Of a stretch of 64,000 bases of DNA, positions 25,418-33,998 are shown piece after piece (position 1 is the first letter of the stretch; every line of letters begins with the position of its first letter). Position numbers and translations under genes: made by a program. Below the pieces are notes generated by a model. It was not told the DNA's origin and did not search any database. It saw nothing but the letters and a program-made list of their open reading frames with translations. Location: positions 1 to 64,000 of the forward strand of contig JAQTTY010000001.1 in the NCBI GenBank assembly GCA_028710525.1. The letters are read 5' to 3'. This stretch comes from Gallionella sp. GTDB taxonomy: Bacteria; Pseudomonadota; Gammaproteobacteria; Burkholderiales; Gallionellaceae.

Positions 25418-27121
25418 ATGGCGCGGCCAGAGAAAATTCGCTTAGGCGATTTGTTAGTCAGTGCTCAACTCATCACCCAAGAACAGTTGGAGTTGGCACT
25501 CGCCCAACAAAAGGGCAGTGGTCGTCGGCTGGGACGTTTGCTGGTGGAAAATAAGTTCATCAGCGAGGTGCAGATATCTGAGGCACTGGCTAAGCAATTC
25601 AATATCGCCTTCATCGACCTAAAGCGCTACAAACTTGATTCCGATTTAGTGCGTCTCCTGCCCGAAGATCAGGCTAGACGTTATCGTTCCATCGTATTGG
25701 ATAGTCGAGATGAAGTGATCACCGTTGGCATGGCTGACCCAACGGATCAATCTGCCTTCGATGAGATTGCACGTCTGCTTAAGCGCGAGATTAATGTGGT
25801 GGTCGTTACCGAAGGACAAGTGCTGGAAAGTATAGACCGTGGCTATAGACGTACTGATGATATAGGCGGGCAGATGTACGCGCGCAGGGATATGCCAGGC
25901 CAAGTGCAAAACACCACGACCATGAGCGATCAATCTGAATCTGCACCTGAAGTCTCTATCAGCAAACAGATACAAGCCCTACTCGAAACAGCCTTGCGTG
26001 AGCGCGCGTCGGACATCCATATCGAACGACATGACAAAACATACAGCCATCGTTTACGCGTGGACGGCGTGCTAGTGAGTGGGATTGAGCTCCCCTATAA
26101 AGTCACAGAAGGGGTTGCGCTACGGCTCAAGCTGATGGCTGAACTGGATATTGTGGAGAAGCGCTTGCCCTTGGCAGGAAGATTCCAAGCGCGTGTCGGT
26201 GAACGTGCTGTCGATGTACGCGTCTCTGTTTGCCCCGTAGGCAAAGGCGAGTCCATGGTGCTGCATCTATCAGCTCAAGATGAGCTGCGCACTACACTTG
26301 AAAACTTGGGCATGCCTGAGCTCATGGTGGCGCGCCTGCGCGAGATATTGTCTAGGGGTAAAGGGATGTTGTTACTCACAGGTCCTGCCGGCAGCGGCAA
26401 GAGCACGACCTTACTCGCCGCTTTGGCAGAATTAGATGCCGCTAACCTCAAGATCATCAGTGTGGAAGACCCTATTGAGCACCAAGATCCAAGGCTCTAC
26501 CAAGTGCAAGTGGATGGGTTGGGGGGCTTAGATTTTGCCACTGCAGTAGATGCGGCACTCCATCAGGATCCGGATGTGCTGGTGTTGCATGAAATGCCCA
26601 ACGGCAACGTGGTACGAAGCGCTTTGCATGCGGCCTTTGACGGCAAAAAGGTATTTGCCGCTATAAACGGATACGATGCAGCGAGTGCCCTGTGCCAATT
26701 CAATGAAAATGGCTTACCTCGTTTCATGGCAGCGTCAGCAGTCCAAGCGGTACTCGCCCAACATCTATTACGTAGAGTCTGCGGTCATTGCGGCGCAGTG
26801 CATACCCTGACGCATCAAGAGTTGGCCTGGTTGAGTATGGAAGGCCTTAGCGCAGACCAACTGGGTGTGGTCAAACATGGCAAGGGCTGTGTCCAGTGTC
26901 ACGGCACAGGCTTCCATGGGCGTATCGCAGTGTTCGAGTTGCTAGAGATGCGCCAGTCTTTGGTCGATGCCGCTGCGCAAGATAGCGCCAGCCCCTATAT
27001 CTTAGAGGCGACAAAACAACTGCAAGGTAAACGTCTTACTGAGCAGGCACTGAGGATGGCACAACAGGGCCAGACCAGTCTGAGTGAAGTGATACGATTG
27101 AGTAACCGCCATCCTGAATAG
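25418..27121 (+). CDS. Orphan GspE/PilB-like ATPase with degenerate motifs
   Basis: This 567-residue protein has the secretion/pilus ATPase plan: an N-terminal GspE/MshE-N domain (about 5-145), the N2 domain, a RecA-like core and a tetra-Cys zinc site (CGHC near 455, CVQC near 490). Walker A GPAGSGKST (about 322) and the Asp box IISVEDPIEH are good. The Walker B region reads DPDVLVLHEMPNG, where GEIRD is normal, and the His box (usually STLHTN) reads AAINGYD without the His. Ribosome site AGGGGGC. No pilin, gsp or pil gene is adjacent. It may be a weak or regulatory ATPase for a pilus or type II system encoded elsewhere. Confidence 0.85.
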   Translation: MARPEKIRLGDLLVSAQLITQEQLELALAQQKGSGRRLGRLLVENKFISEVQISEALAKQFNIAFIDLKRYKLDSDLVRLLPEDQARRYRSIVLDSRDEVITVGMADPTDQSAFDEIARLLKREINVVVVTEGQVLESIDRGYRRTDDIGGQMYARRDMPGQVQNTTTMSDQSESAPEVSISKQIQALLETALRERASDIHIERHDKTYSHRLRVDGVLVSGIELPYKVTEGVALRLKLMAELDIVEKRLPLAGRFQARVGERAVDVRVSVCPVGKGESMVLHLSAQDELRTTLENLGMPELMVARLREILSRGKGMLLLTGPAGSGKSTTLLAALAELDAANLKIISVEDPIEHQDPRLYQVQVDGLGGLDFATAVDAALHQDPDVLVLHEMPNGNVVRSALHAAFDGKKVFAAINGYDAASALCQFNENGLPRFMAASAVQAVLAQHLLRRVCGHCGAVHTLTHQELAWLSMEGLSADQLGVVKHGKGCVQCHGTGFHGRIAVFELLEMRQSLVDAAAQDSASPYILEATKQLQGKRLTEQALRMAQQGQTSLSEVIRLSNRHPE

Positions 27122-27124
27122 ACG

Positions 27125-27844
27125 TTAGCCTGCGTTACGCACAGTACGTGCTACTACCCAGGCTTCTACTTCGAGCGCGCCACGTTTGATTACGGCCTCA
27201 GCAAGTGCATCCAAGCTGGCACCGCTGGTCAGCACGTCATCGACCAACGCTATCCTTTTCCCGTTTAGATCGATATCGCAGACAAAGGCGTTGCGCATGT
27301 TTTTACGTCTATGTTTGTAAGCAAGTGACGATTGGGCAGCGGTGTCGCGTACGCGACGGCATGCTTGCGGGGCGAACGCTACACCGCAAGCAAGGGCTAA
27401 CTCTTGTGCCAGCAGAACTGATTGGTTATAGCCGCGTTCGCTCAGCCTGTTGGGGTGCAAGGGCATAGCAATCACAAGGTCGGGTAACCTAGACTTGTCT
27501 ATGCGCTCGGAAAGTTTGATTGCGAAAGCATCTGCCAACGCAAGGTTGGCGCCGAACTTTAGTTGCTGGATTAACTTATCCCAAGGAAAGGTATAAGCAC
27601 ACAAAGCCGTACAGCGGGTGAAACGGTGCGGGTGACTCAAGCACAGTCCGCAATGCGTGCCACTAGGGATGGGTAGCGCGCACCCTGCACAGACAAGACC
27701 ATGCAGATAAGGGAGCGCACGCTCACAATCTTCGCACCACAGCCCTGCATGGCTCATCTGGCCGCACAGCACACAGGGCTGCGCAGGTAGAGCCCGCTTA
27801 ATAATTGAGCGCATGTCTAAAATACCGTCACCTAAAATTGACAA
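27125..27844 (-). CDS. comF: ComF-family phosphoribosyltransferase-like protein
   Basis: This 239-residue protein has an N-terminal zinc-ribbon type region with several CxxC pairs (from about 24: CVLC, CEDC, CAGC, CGLC) and a C-terminal phosphoribosyltransferase fold ending in the PRPP motif ALVDDVLTSGAS. ComF is needed for DNA uptake in competent bacteria, and relatives appear in many non-competent ones. The TTG start at 27844 has AAAGGA upstream; an ATG ten codons in (27814) is the alternative. It is divergent from bioB, a common neighbour. Confidence 0.9.
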   Translation of the reverse strand: MSILGDGILDMRSIIKRALPAQPCVLCGQMSHAGLWCEDCERALPYLHGLVCAGCALPIPSGTHCGLCLSHPHRFTRCTALCAYTFPWDKLIQQLKFGANLALADAFAIKLSERIDKSRLPDLVIAMPLHPNRLSERGYNQSVLLAQELALACGVAFAPQACRRVRDTAAQSSLAYKHRRKNMRNAFVCDIDLNGKRIALVDDVLTSGASLDALAEAVIKRGALEVEAWVVARTVRNAG

Positions 27845-27902
27845 GTTCTTGTCCTTTCAAGGATGATGCTGCGTTGCCCTATCATAGCGAGTACGCAAAA
27901 CC

Positions 27903-28898
27903 ATGAACACCCAGACCATAGAATTTATCCGTCCCGTCAAACGCAGTACCGCGCCACAACGCTGGAGCGTAGAGGATGTGGAAGCCTTGTTTAAACTCCC
28001 CTTTGCTGACCTGATGTACCAAGCGCAACAAGTTCACCGCGAACATTTCGATGCCAATGCGGTACAACTTTCTACCCTGCTGTCGATCAAGACCGGCGGC
28101 TGCTCAGAAGATTGCGGCTATTGCCCCCAGTCGGCCTTCCATAGTACCGGTGTTGAGAATCGCAAGATGCTCGAAGTGGAAGAAGTGGTCAAGGCTGCCA
28201 AGGCCGCACAAGATCAAGGCGCGAACCGTTTTTGCATGGGCGCGGCTTGGCGTGAGCCGAGCGAGGGAGACATGGAGGCCGTGGTCGAGATGGTCAAGGC
28301 GGTGCGCGGACTGGGTATGGAGACCTGCGCCACCTTGGGTATGCTGAATGATGTGCAGACGCAGCAATTGCAAGAAGCTGGACTGGATTACTACAACCAC
28401 AATATCGATACCGCGCCGGAATTCTATGGCGACATCATCAGCACCCGTGATTATCAGGATCGCCTAGATACGCTGGAGCGCGTGCGCAAGGCCGGCATGC
28501 ATGTATGCAGTGGCGGTATCGTCGGTATGGGTGAGAACCTGACACAACGTGCTGGTTTGGTCGCGCAGCTGGCCAATATGGAACCGTATCCCGAAAGTGT
28601 GCCTATCAATAATCTGGTGAAAGTGGAAGGCACGCCGCTGGCCGATGTTGCTGATCTCGACCCGCTGGATTTCGTACGCACTATCGCAGTTTCGCGCATC
28701 ACCATGCCTAAAGCACGCGTGCGTCTTTCCGCAGGTCGCCAGCAGATGAGCGATGCTGTGCAGACCTTGTGTTTCTTGGCTGGTGCGAATTCTATCTTCT
28801 ACGGTGAACAACTTCTAACTACGGGTAATCCGGAAGCTGAACGTGATCGTGCATTGCTCGATAAATTGGGTATGTATCCGTTTACGGACAGACACTGA
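27903..28898 (+). CDS. bioB: Biotin synthase
   Basis: This 331-residue radical-SAM enzyme inserts sulfur into dethiobiotin, the last step of biotin synthesis. CSEDCGYC holds the 4Fe-4S cluster (Cys67, Cys71, Cys74), and later conserved segments include [11 protein letters not shown] and the [13 protein letters not shown] stretch near the sacrificial 2Fe-2S cluster. It is the first gene of bioBFHCD, 58 bases from divergent comF. No BirA-type or BioR-type operator was recognised in that gap. Confidence 0.97.
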   Translation: MNTQTIEFIRPVKRSTAPQRWSVEDVEALFKLPFADLMYQAQQVHREHFDANAVQLSTLLSIKTGGCSEDCGYCPQSAFHSTGVENRKMLEVEEVVKAAKAAQDQGANRFCMGAAWREPSEGDMEAVVEMVKAVRGLGMETCATLGMLNDVQTQQLQEAGLDYYNHNIDTAPEFYGDIISTRDYQDRLDTLERVRKAGMHVCSGGIVGMGENLTQRAGLVAQLANMEPYPESVPINNLVKVEGTPLADVADLDPLDFVRTIAVSRITMPKARVRLSAGRQQMSDAVQTLCFLAGANSIFYGEQLLTTGNPEAERDRALLDKLGMYPFTDRH

Positions 28899-28918
28899 GT
28901 AGGACTACAGTAGTAGCA

Positions 28919-30073
28919 ATGTCATTCTCTGTACTGCAGCGCGAGCTGGACGAACGCAAGGCTGCAGGTCTGTTGCGTACCCGCCGTACTTTGGAAACCC
29001 CACAGTCACCTCATATCGTGGTCGATGGTGAATCCTACCTAGCCTTCTGCAGCAATGACTATTTAGGTCTTGCCGAGCATCCGCAGCTGACCGTCGCCCT
29101 ACAGCAAGGCGCTCAGCAATGGGGGGTGGGTGCGGGGGCAGCGCATCTGGTGAGCGGACATTTTGCGCCGCATCATCAACTCGAAATACAACTCGCAGAG
29201 TTTGTCAGTAAGCCAGCTGCACTGTTGTTCTCGACTGGTTATATGGCCAATCTGGGCGTGGTGCAGGCTTTGGTGGGCAAGGACGACACGGTCTTTGCCG
29301 ACAAGCTCAATCATTCCTCGTTGAACGATGCGATGTTGTTGTCGCGCGCGCAAGTGAAGCGCTATCGCCACGGCGACATGGCGCAACTGGCCACGCAGTT
29401 GGCGCAGACCACCTCAGGTCGCAAACTCATCATCACCGATACAGTGTTCAGCATGGATGGTGACATCGCACCCCTGCGCGAGATGCTGGCGCTGTGCGAA
29501 CGACACGATGCATGGATGCTAGTTGATGACGCGCACGGATTTGGCGTGTTGGGTGAGCAGGGGCGGGGTTCGTTGTCTCATTTTAAATTGGATTCACCAC
29601 GCATCATCTATATGGCAACTTTGGGCAAGGCCGCTGGGGTGTCGGGTGCGTTCGTTGCCGCCGAACAGGTGGTGATAGATACGCTGGTCAATCACGCGCG
29701 TAGTTACGTCTATACCACTGCCTCGCCACCAGCCTTGTCGGTCGCACTTGCTGAGAGCTTGCGCTTGATAGCAGAAGGGGAAGATAGACGCGCTCATCTA
29801 ATTAAGCTCATCGCGCAATTACGTGACGGACTGACAGGTTTGCCCTGGTCGCTGATGCCCTCGGATACCGCGATACAACCTTTGCTCATAGGTGAGAATC
29901 AACAGGCCTTGCAGCTGAGTCTGAGTTTGAGAGAGCGCGGTATCTGGGTCGCGGCGATACGCCCTCCCACCGTTCCGCAGGGCACAGCGCGCTTGCGCAT
30001 CACCTTGTCTGCCGCTCATACGCAAGCAGACGTGCAGCGATTGATAGAGGCTTTGCATGAACTTGCACAGTGA
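28919..30073 (+). CDS. bioF: 8-amino-7-oxononanoate synthase
   Basis: This 384-residue PLP enzyme condenses pimeloyl-ACP (or -CoA) with alanine. It contains FCSNDYLGLAEHP, the Asp of LVDDAHGFGVLG and the Schiff-base Lys in MATLGKAAGVSGAF, as in the alpha-oxoamine synthase family. The length is normal. It lies 20 bases after bioB. A 101-base gap with a repeat separates it from bioH. Confidence 0.96.
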   Translation: MSFSVLQRELDERKAAGLLRTRRTLETPQSPHIVVDGESYLAFCSNDYLGLAEHPQLTVALQQGAQQWGVGAGAAHLVSGHFAPHHQLEIQLAEFVSKPAALLFSTGYMANLGVVQALVGKDDTVFADKLNHSSLNDAMLLSRAQVKRYRHGDMAQLATQLAQTTSGRKLIITDTVFSMDGDIAPLREMLALCERHDAWMLVDDAHGFGVLGEQGRGSLSHFKLDSPRIIYMATLGKAAGVSGAFVAAEQVVIDTLVNHARSYVYTTASPPALSVALAESLRLIAEGEDRRAHLIKLIAQLRDGLTGLPWSLMPSDTAIQPLLIGENQQALQLSLSLRERGIWVAAIRPPTVPQGTARLRITLSAAHTQADVQRLIEALHELAQ

Positions 30074-30101
30074 TCCAAAGGTCGCGCAGCGAGACGCTTG
30101 C

Positions 30102-30138
30102 CTCCTCGCCCGCTTGCGGGAGAGGATTGAGGAGAGGG
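30102..30138. repeat. Small G/C-rich palindromic repeat between bioF and bioH
   Basis: The sequence reads CTCCTCGCCCGC-TT-GCGGGAGAGG followed by ATTGAGGAGAGGG. This is a near-perfect hairpin followed by a G-rich tail, the same architecture as the start of the elements at 2371-2545 and 53097-53199 (hairpin, then GGGATGGGGGT). It is a member or cousin of a dispersed repeat type common between genes in proteobacteria. Confidence 0.55.
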
Positions 30139-30174
30139 AAACGTGCAAGACGAAACTATCTAGTGGGGTGATAG

Positions 30175-30993
30175 ATGACTGACTTGCACGTTGAGACCCA
30201 AGGCAGCGGCGCGCCGCTGTTACTCATCCACGGCTGGGGCATGCATGGTGGCATGTGGGGCGGAGTAGTTGCAGCGCTAGCGCAAGACAATTGCGTGCAC
30301 GTGGTGGACTTGCCGGGACATGGTTTTTCTGGGAAGCAAGAGGTGGAAAGTGGGAAGTCGGAGCGCGGCACGCACTTACCACTTCCGACTTCCCACTCGC
30401 CGATTGATCAGATCGTCGCGCAGTTAGCGGCACAATTTCCAGAACCGTTGATCGTCTGCGGCTGGTCTTTGGGCGGACAGATCGCCCTGCGTTGGGCGAC
30501 GCTGCATCCGCAGCAGATACAGCGCTTGGTGCTGATCTCTAGTACGCCATGTTTCGTTCAGCAGGAGGATTGGACCTGTGCCATGGCAGCCGACACCTTG
30601 GCGGGTTTTGCGGCATCCTTAACGGAGAACTATACGCTGACCTTGCGCCGTTTCTTAGCTTTACAGGTGCGCGGTAGTGATAACGAACGTGAGTTGTTGG
30701 CGAACTTGCGCAACGCCTTATTCAGTCGTGGCGAGCCTGAGTTGGCAGCATTACAAGCCGGCCTAGACATACTGCGCGACAGCGATCAGCGTGCAGTACT
30801 GGCAGACATCGTCCAGCCCACGCTGGTGATTGCCGGTGAGCGTGATACGCTCACGCCGCTGGCCGCTTCTGAGTATCTCGCAAGCACGCTGCCTAACGCA
30901 CGATTAGCGGGCATTAAAGGCGCAGCCCATGCGCCCTTCATGTCTCACCCCGAACACTTTATTGAACAGTTGAAGAATTTTTTGCATGAATGA
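30175..30993 (+). CDS. bioH: Pimeloyl-[ACP] methyl ester esterase, with in-frame repeat insertion
   Basis: This 272-residue alpha/beta hydrolase frees pimeloyl-ACP from its methyl ester. The catalytic Ser98 is in GWSLGG, the Asp in AGERDTLTP and the His in GAAHAPFMSHP. The length exceeds Escherichia coli BioH (about 256). The extra residues, roughly 54-75 (KQEVESGKSERGTHLPLPTS), are coded by a palindrome at 30349-30397 and lie between the DLPGHG oxyanion-side loop and the helix before the nucleophile. The frame is kept, so the enzyme is probably active. It overlaps bioC by eight bases. Confidence 0.9.
   Translation: MTDLHVETQGSGAPLLLIHGWGMHGGMWGGVVAALAQDNCVHVVDLPGHGFSGKQEVESGKSERGTHLPLPTSHSPIDQIVAQLAAQFPEPLIVCGWSLGGQIALRWATLHPQQIQRLVLISSTPCFVQQEDWTCAMAADTLAGFAASLTENYTLTLRRFLALQVRGSDNERELLANLRNALFSRGEPELAALQAGLDILRDSDQRAVLADIVQPTLVIAGERDTLTPLAASEYLASTLPNARLAGIKGAAHAPFMSHPEHFIEQLKNFLHE
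30349..30397. repeat. Palindromic element inside bioH coding sequence
   Basis: AGTGGGAAGTCGGA (30349-30362) and TCCGACTTCCCACT (30384-30397) are a perfect 14-base inverted repeat with a 21-base loop. The whole is about 49 bases and codes, in frame, for Ser-, Gly- and Lys-rich residues absent from ordinary BioH. Its base composition (GGGAAGT runs) is unlike the surrounding codons. Confidence 0.7.
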
Positions 30994-31861
30994 ATTTGAG
31001 ATAGATAAGAAGCAGGTCCGTCGCGCTTTTAGTCGCGCAGCCACGGCATATGACGCGACCGCAGTGCTACAGCGTGAGGTATGCAGTCGCATGCTGGAGC
31101 GCTTGGAATATATCAAGCTGCAACCCCAGCGCGTGCTAGATGTGGGCAGCGGCACAGGTTGGGGGACGCGCCAGTTGATGGCGAAATATCCTTCCGCGCA
31201 AATGATCTCTTTGGACATCGCTATCGGCATGCTGCATACCGCACGCGGACAGACCGGTTGGTGGCAGAAACTGTTCAGTAGCCAAAATGCCGCGATGTTG
31301 TGTGCCGACGTGGAGGCTTTACCTATCGCCTCGAATAGCTTGGATATGGTGTGGTCGAATCTGGCGGTGCAATGGTGCAACGATCTACCTACCACCATCG
31401 TCGATCTGCATCGCGTGCTCAAAGTGGAAGGCCTGCTGATGTTCAGTACCTTCGGCCCTGACACACTTAAAGAGCTACGTCAGGCATTTCATGGCGTGGA
31501 TGCACACAATCATCTGAATCGCTTCGCCGACATGCATGACATCGGCGATATGTTGTCGCACGGCGGTTTTGCCGAGCCAGTGATGGATATGGAATATCTC
31601 ACCCTGACGTATGACGATGTGCGTTCCGTATTGCACGATCTCAAAGCGATAGGGGCGAATAACGCCACGGCTGGACGTGGTCAAGGTCTGATGGGTAAGA
31701 ACGCGTGGAAATCACTAGTGGAGAATTACGAAGCCTTGCGCCACGACGGCAAACTGCCCGCCACCTATGAGGTCATCTATGGCCACGCTTGGAAGCCGCA
31801 ACCCAAAAAGCTCGCCGATGGGCGCGCCATCATCAAGACGGATTTCAAGAAGACGCGATGA
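30986..31861 (+). CDS. bioC: Malonyl-[ACP] O-methyltransferase
   Basis: This 291-residue AdoMet methyltransferase caps malonyl-ACP so that fatty acid synthesis can build pimeloyl-ACP. It has the N-terminal FSRAATAYDATAVLQREV typical of BioC, motif I VLDVGSGTGWGT, and WSNLAVQWCNDL. It is translationally coupled to bioH (8-base overlap) and to bioD (ATGA). It is slightly longer than the E. coli form, with a basic C-terminal tail. Confidence 0.95.
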   Translation: MNEFEIDKKQVRRAFSRAATAYDATAVLQREVCSRMLERLEYIKLQPQRVLDVGSGTGWGTRQLMAKYPSAQMISLDIAIGMLHTARGQTGWWQKLFSSQNAAMLCADVEALPIASNSLDMVWSNLAVQWCNDLPTTIVDLHRVLKVEGLLMFSTFGPDTLKELRQAFHGVDAHNHLNRFADMHDIGDMLSHGGFAEPVMDMEYLTLTYDDVRSVLHDLKAIGANNATAGRGQGLMGKNAWKSLVENYEALRHDGKLPATYEVIYGHAWKPQPKKLADGRAIIKTDFKKTR

Positions 31862-32526
31862 GTCTGTTCGTTACCGGCACTGATACTAATATAGGCAAGA
31901 CCCTGATCAGCGCCGCGCTGCTGCATGCTTACGCGCTGCAGGGTAAGCGCGTGGTCGGGATGAAGCCGGTGGCGGCAGGTTGCGAATCAGATGGCAGTTA
32001 TTGCGATGTGACGGCCTTGCAGGCGGCTAGTAACGTGCAAGTGGCCGATACGCTGATGAATCCCTATCGCTACCCGACCGCCGCAGCACCACACTTAGCT
32101 GCACGTTTACAGGGCGAGACTATAGAGCTACCCCGCATCTTGCGCTCCTACACAGAACTTTCGGCTCTGGCCGATGTGGTGGTGGTGGAAGGTGCGGGCG
32201 GTTTTATCTTGCCACTCAATGAGCAGCAAAATGGTGGTGATCTGGCTGCCGCACTGAACTTGCCTGTGGTGTTGGTCGTGGGGCTGCGTCTAGGGTGTTT
32301 GAACCACGCTTTGCTGACTGTGCAGGCCATACACGCACGCGGACTAAAGTTGGCGGGCTGGGTGGCGAACTGCGTGGATGAGCAGATGGCGTTGCGCGAT
32401 GAGAATATCGCCACCTTGCAAAAACGTATCTCAGCACCGCTGTTGGGCGTGGTGCCCTACCAGCTGCAACCGGACGCGCGTTATGTCGCCGCCAGTCTGG
32501 ATATGGCATCATTAGTGCCGCGTTAA
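31858..32526 (+). CDS. bioD: Dethiobiotin synthetase
   Basis: This 222-residue P-loop enzyme forms the ureido ring of dethiobiotin from DAPA, CO2 and ATP. It shows TGTDTNIGKT (5-14), the catalytic Lys in GMKPVAAG, VEGAGGFILPL and a C-terminal VVPYQLQPD. ATG 31858 overlaps the bioC stop. The operon lacks bioA, so the DAPA aminotransferase must be encoded elsewhere. Confidence 0.96.
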   Translation: MSLFVTGTDTNIGKTLISAALLHAYALQGKRVVGMKPVAAGCESDGSYCDVTALQAASNVQVADTLMNPYRYPTAAAPHLAARLQGETIELPRILRSYTELSALADVVVVEGAGGFILPLNEQQNGGDLAAALNLPVVLVVGLRLGCLNHALLTVQAIHARGLKLAGWVANCVDEQMALRDENIATLQKRISAPLLGVVPYQLQPDARYVAASLDMASLVPR

Positions 32527-32554
32527 ATTCGTATCCCTACTTTTTGGTTATCTA

Positions 32555-33265
32555 ATGACAGATTTCAGCATCTACGCCGTATTCTTCGTCGGCCTATTGG
32601 GCGGGGTGCATTGTTTGGGCATGTGCGGCAGTCTAGTCGGCATACTTACTACTCAGTTACCCAAAGAGGGTGCACGCTGGCCCTTCCATCTCGCCTACAG
32701 CACAGGGCGCATCACCAGTTACAGCGTCGCTGGCGCTCTGGTGGGAGCAATAGGTCAAGCCGGCCTGTTGATGCGCGATCAAGTGCCGATACAACATCTG
32801 CTGTTCGCCTTATCCAGCTTCATGCTGGTCGCGTTGGGAATGTATCTGGCGGGGATAGGCCATTTAGTACGCCGCATCGAAGGTGTGGGGCGCGGACTGT
32901 GGCAGCGCATACAACCGCTCACACGTAGTCTGTTCCCAGTCAGCACGCCTTTGCGCGCCTTCAAACTCGGCATCTTGTGGGGCTGGTTGCCCTGCGGACT
33001 GGTGTATAGCGTATTGCTCACCGCGCTAGCCAGCGGTCATGCGCAGCAAGGCGCGTTGACCATGTTGGCTTTTGGTTTAGGGACATTGCCTAATCTCCTA
33101 CTGATAGGTTTGTTCTGGGAGAAAGTTCAAGCTTGGGTGCAATCCCGTCCAGTGCGCATGACCGCAGGACTACTGGTCGCAGGCTTTGGTGTGTATGGAC
33201 TTATCAAAGTCGGCTACACCTTCTATGTCAACGGTTGGGCGGGGGCATGTCATGTGGCTGCGTAA
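32555..33265 (+). CDS. Sulfite exporter TauE/SafE-like (DsbD_2 type) membrane protein
   Basis: This 236-residue protein has about six membrane segments. GGVHCLGMCG in the first segment and LWGWLPCGLVYS in the fourth are the two Cys-containing motifs of the UreH/DsbD-like transmembrane family, often annotated as sulfite exporter TauE/SafE. Members near SCO1 and cytochrome oxidase genes are linked to copper or haem-protein maturation. It overlaps the SCO1 gene by 14 bases, so the two probably act together. The transported molecule, if any, is not known. Confidence 0.82.
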   Translation: MTDFSIYAVFFVGLLGGVHCLGMCGSLVGILTTQLPKEGARWPFHLAYSTGRITSYSVAGALVGAIGQAGLLMRDQVPIQHLLFALSSFMLVALGMYLAGIGHLVRRIEGVGRGLWQRIQPLTRSLFPVSTPLRAFKLGILWGWLPCGLVYSVLLTALASGHAQQGALTMLAFGLGTLPNLLLIGLFWEKVQAWVQSRPVRMTAGLLVAGFGVYGLIKVGYTFYVNGWAGACHVAA

Positions 33266-33941
33266 AATCCAAAACCCCGTCGCCATACGGCGTTGCGCTC
33301 AAAAAATCTTGCTTGTATATAAAACATATACGGCGCGTCGATTTTTATCGCGCGCCTTGTCTGGCTTAGTGGTTTTGAATTTTCTAGCGCTGTGCATGAG
33401 TGGTTGTGAAGAACCCAAGCTCCCTTCGCCTTTCCATGCCAACGACGTGACCGGTAAATATGCGCAGGCAGATTTCAAATTGGTCGACCATAACGGTAAG
33501 ATGCGCACGCTGGCGGATTTTCGCGGCAAGGTGGTGCTGATGTTCTTTGGCTATATGCATTGTCCTGATGTGTGCCCGACCACCATGGCTGACATCACGC
33601 TGGCTTTACGTATGCTCGACAAGGAAGAGGCCGCCAAGGTGCAGGTGCTGTTTGTCACAGTCGATCCTGAACGCGACACGCCGGCGCTGCTGGCGCAGTA
33701 TGTGCCCGCGTTTGATGCGAGTTTTCTTGGTCTATGGGGAGATGTGGCGACCACGGCGCAAGTCACCAAGACCTTTGGGGTGAGTTATAGCAAACAGGCT
33801 AGTAAGACGGGTTACAACGTCGATCATACTGCGGGTGTCTATATCATCGACACAAATGGCAAGGTGCGCTTGATTGCGCCATACGGACAAAGCTCTGAGT
33901 GGCTGGCGCAGGATGTGCACCTATTGTTGGCATTACATTGA
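33252..33941 (+). CDS. SCO1/SenC-family copper chaperone
   Basis: This roughly 229-residue protein has a hydrophobic leader ending LCMSGC, a plausible lipoprotein cleavage site, followed by a thioredoxin-like SCO domain. Copper ligands CPDVC (FFGYMHCPDVCPTT) and the distal His in VDHTAG are intact. SCO proteins deliver copper to the CuA site of cytochrome c oxidase or manage thiol redox. The start is uncertain: ATG 33252 overlaps the upstream gene, and a later TTG would shorten the leader. The neighbouring membrane protein supports a copper or oxidase role. Confidence 0.87.
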   Translation: MWLRKIQNPVAIRRCAQKILLVYKTYTARRFLSRALSGLVVLNFLALCMSGCEEPKLPSPFHANDVTGKYAQADFKLVDHNGKMRTLADFRGKVVLMFFGYMHCPDVCPTTMADITLALRMLDKEEAAKVQVLFVTVDPERDTPALLAQYVPAFDASFLGLWGDVATTAQVTKTFGVSYSKQASKTGYNVDHTAGVYIIDTNGKVRLIAPYGQSSEWLAQDVHLLLALH

Positions 33942-33998
33942 AATAAACGTGACTGCACCGATGTCTCGCGCATAGTGTGCTAGGTCCAAGGGGTGCTG

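Noticed and set aside
27839-27853. Inverted repeat GACAAG-TT-CTTGTC between comF and bioB as a biotin operator
   Set aside because: It does not match the BirA (TTGTAAACC type) or BioR (TTATMKATAA type) operators, and the arms are only six bases.
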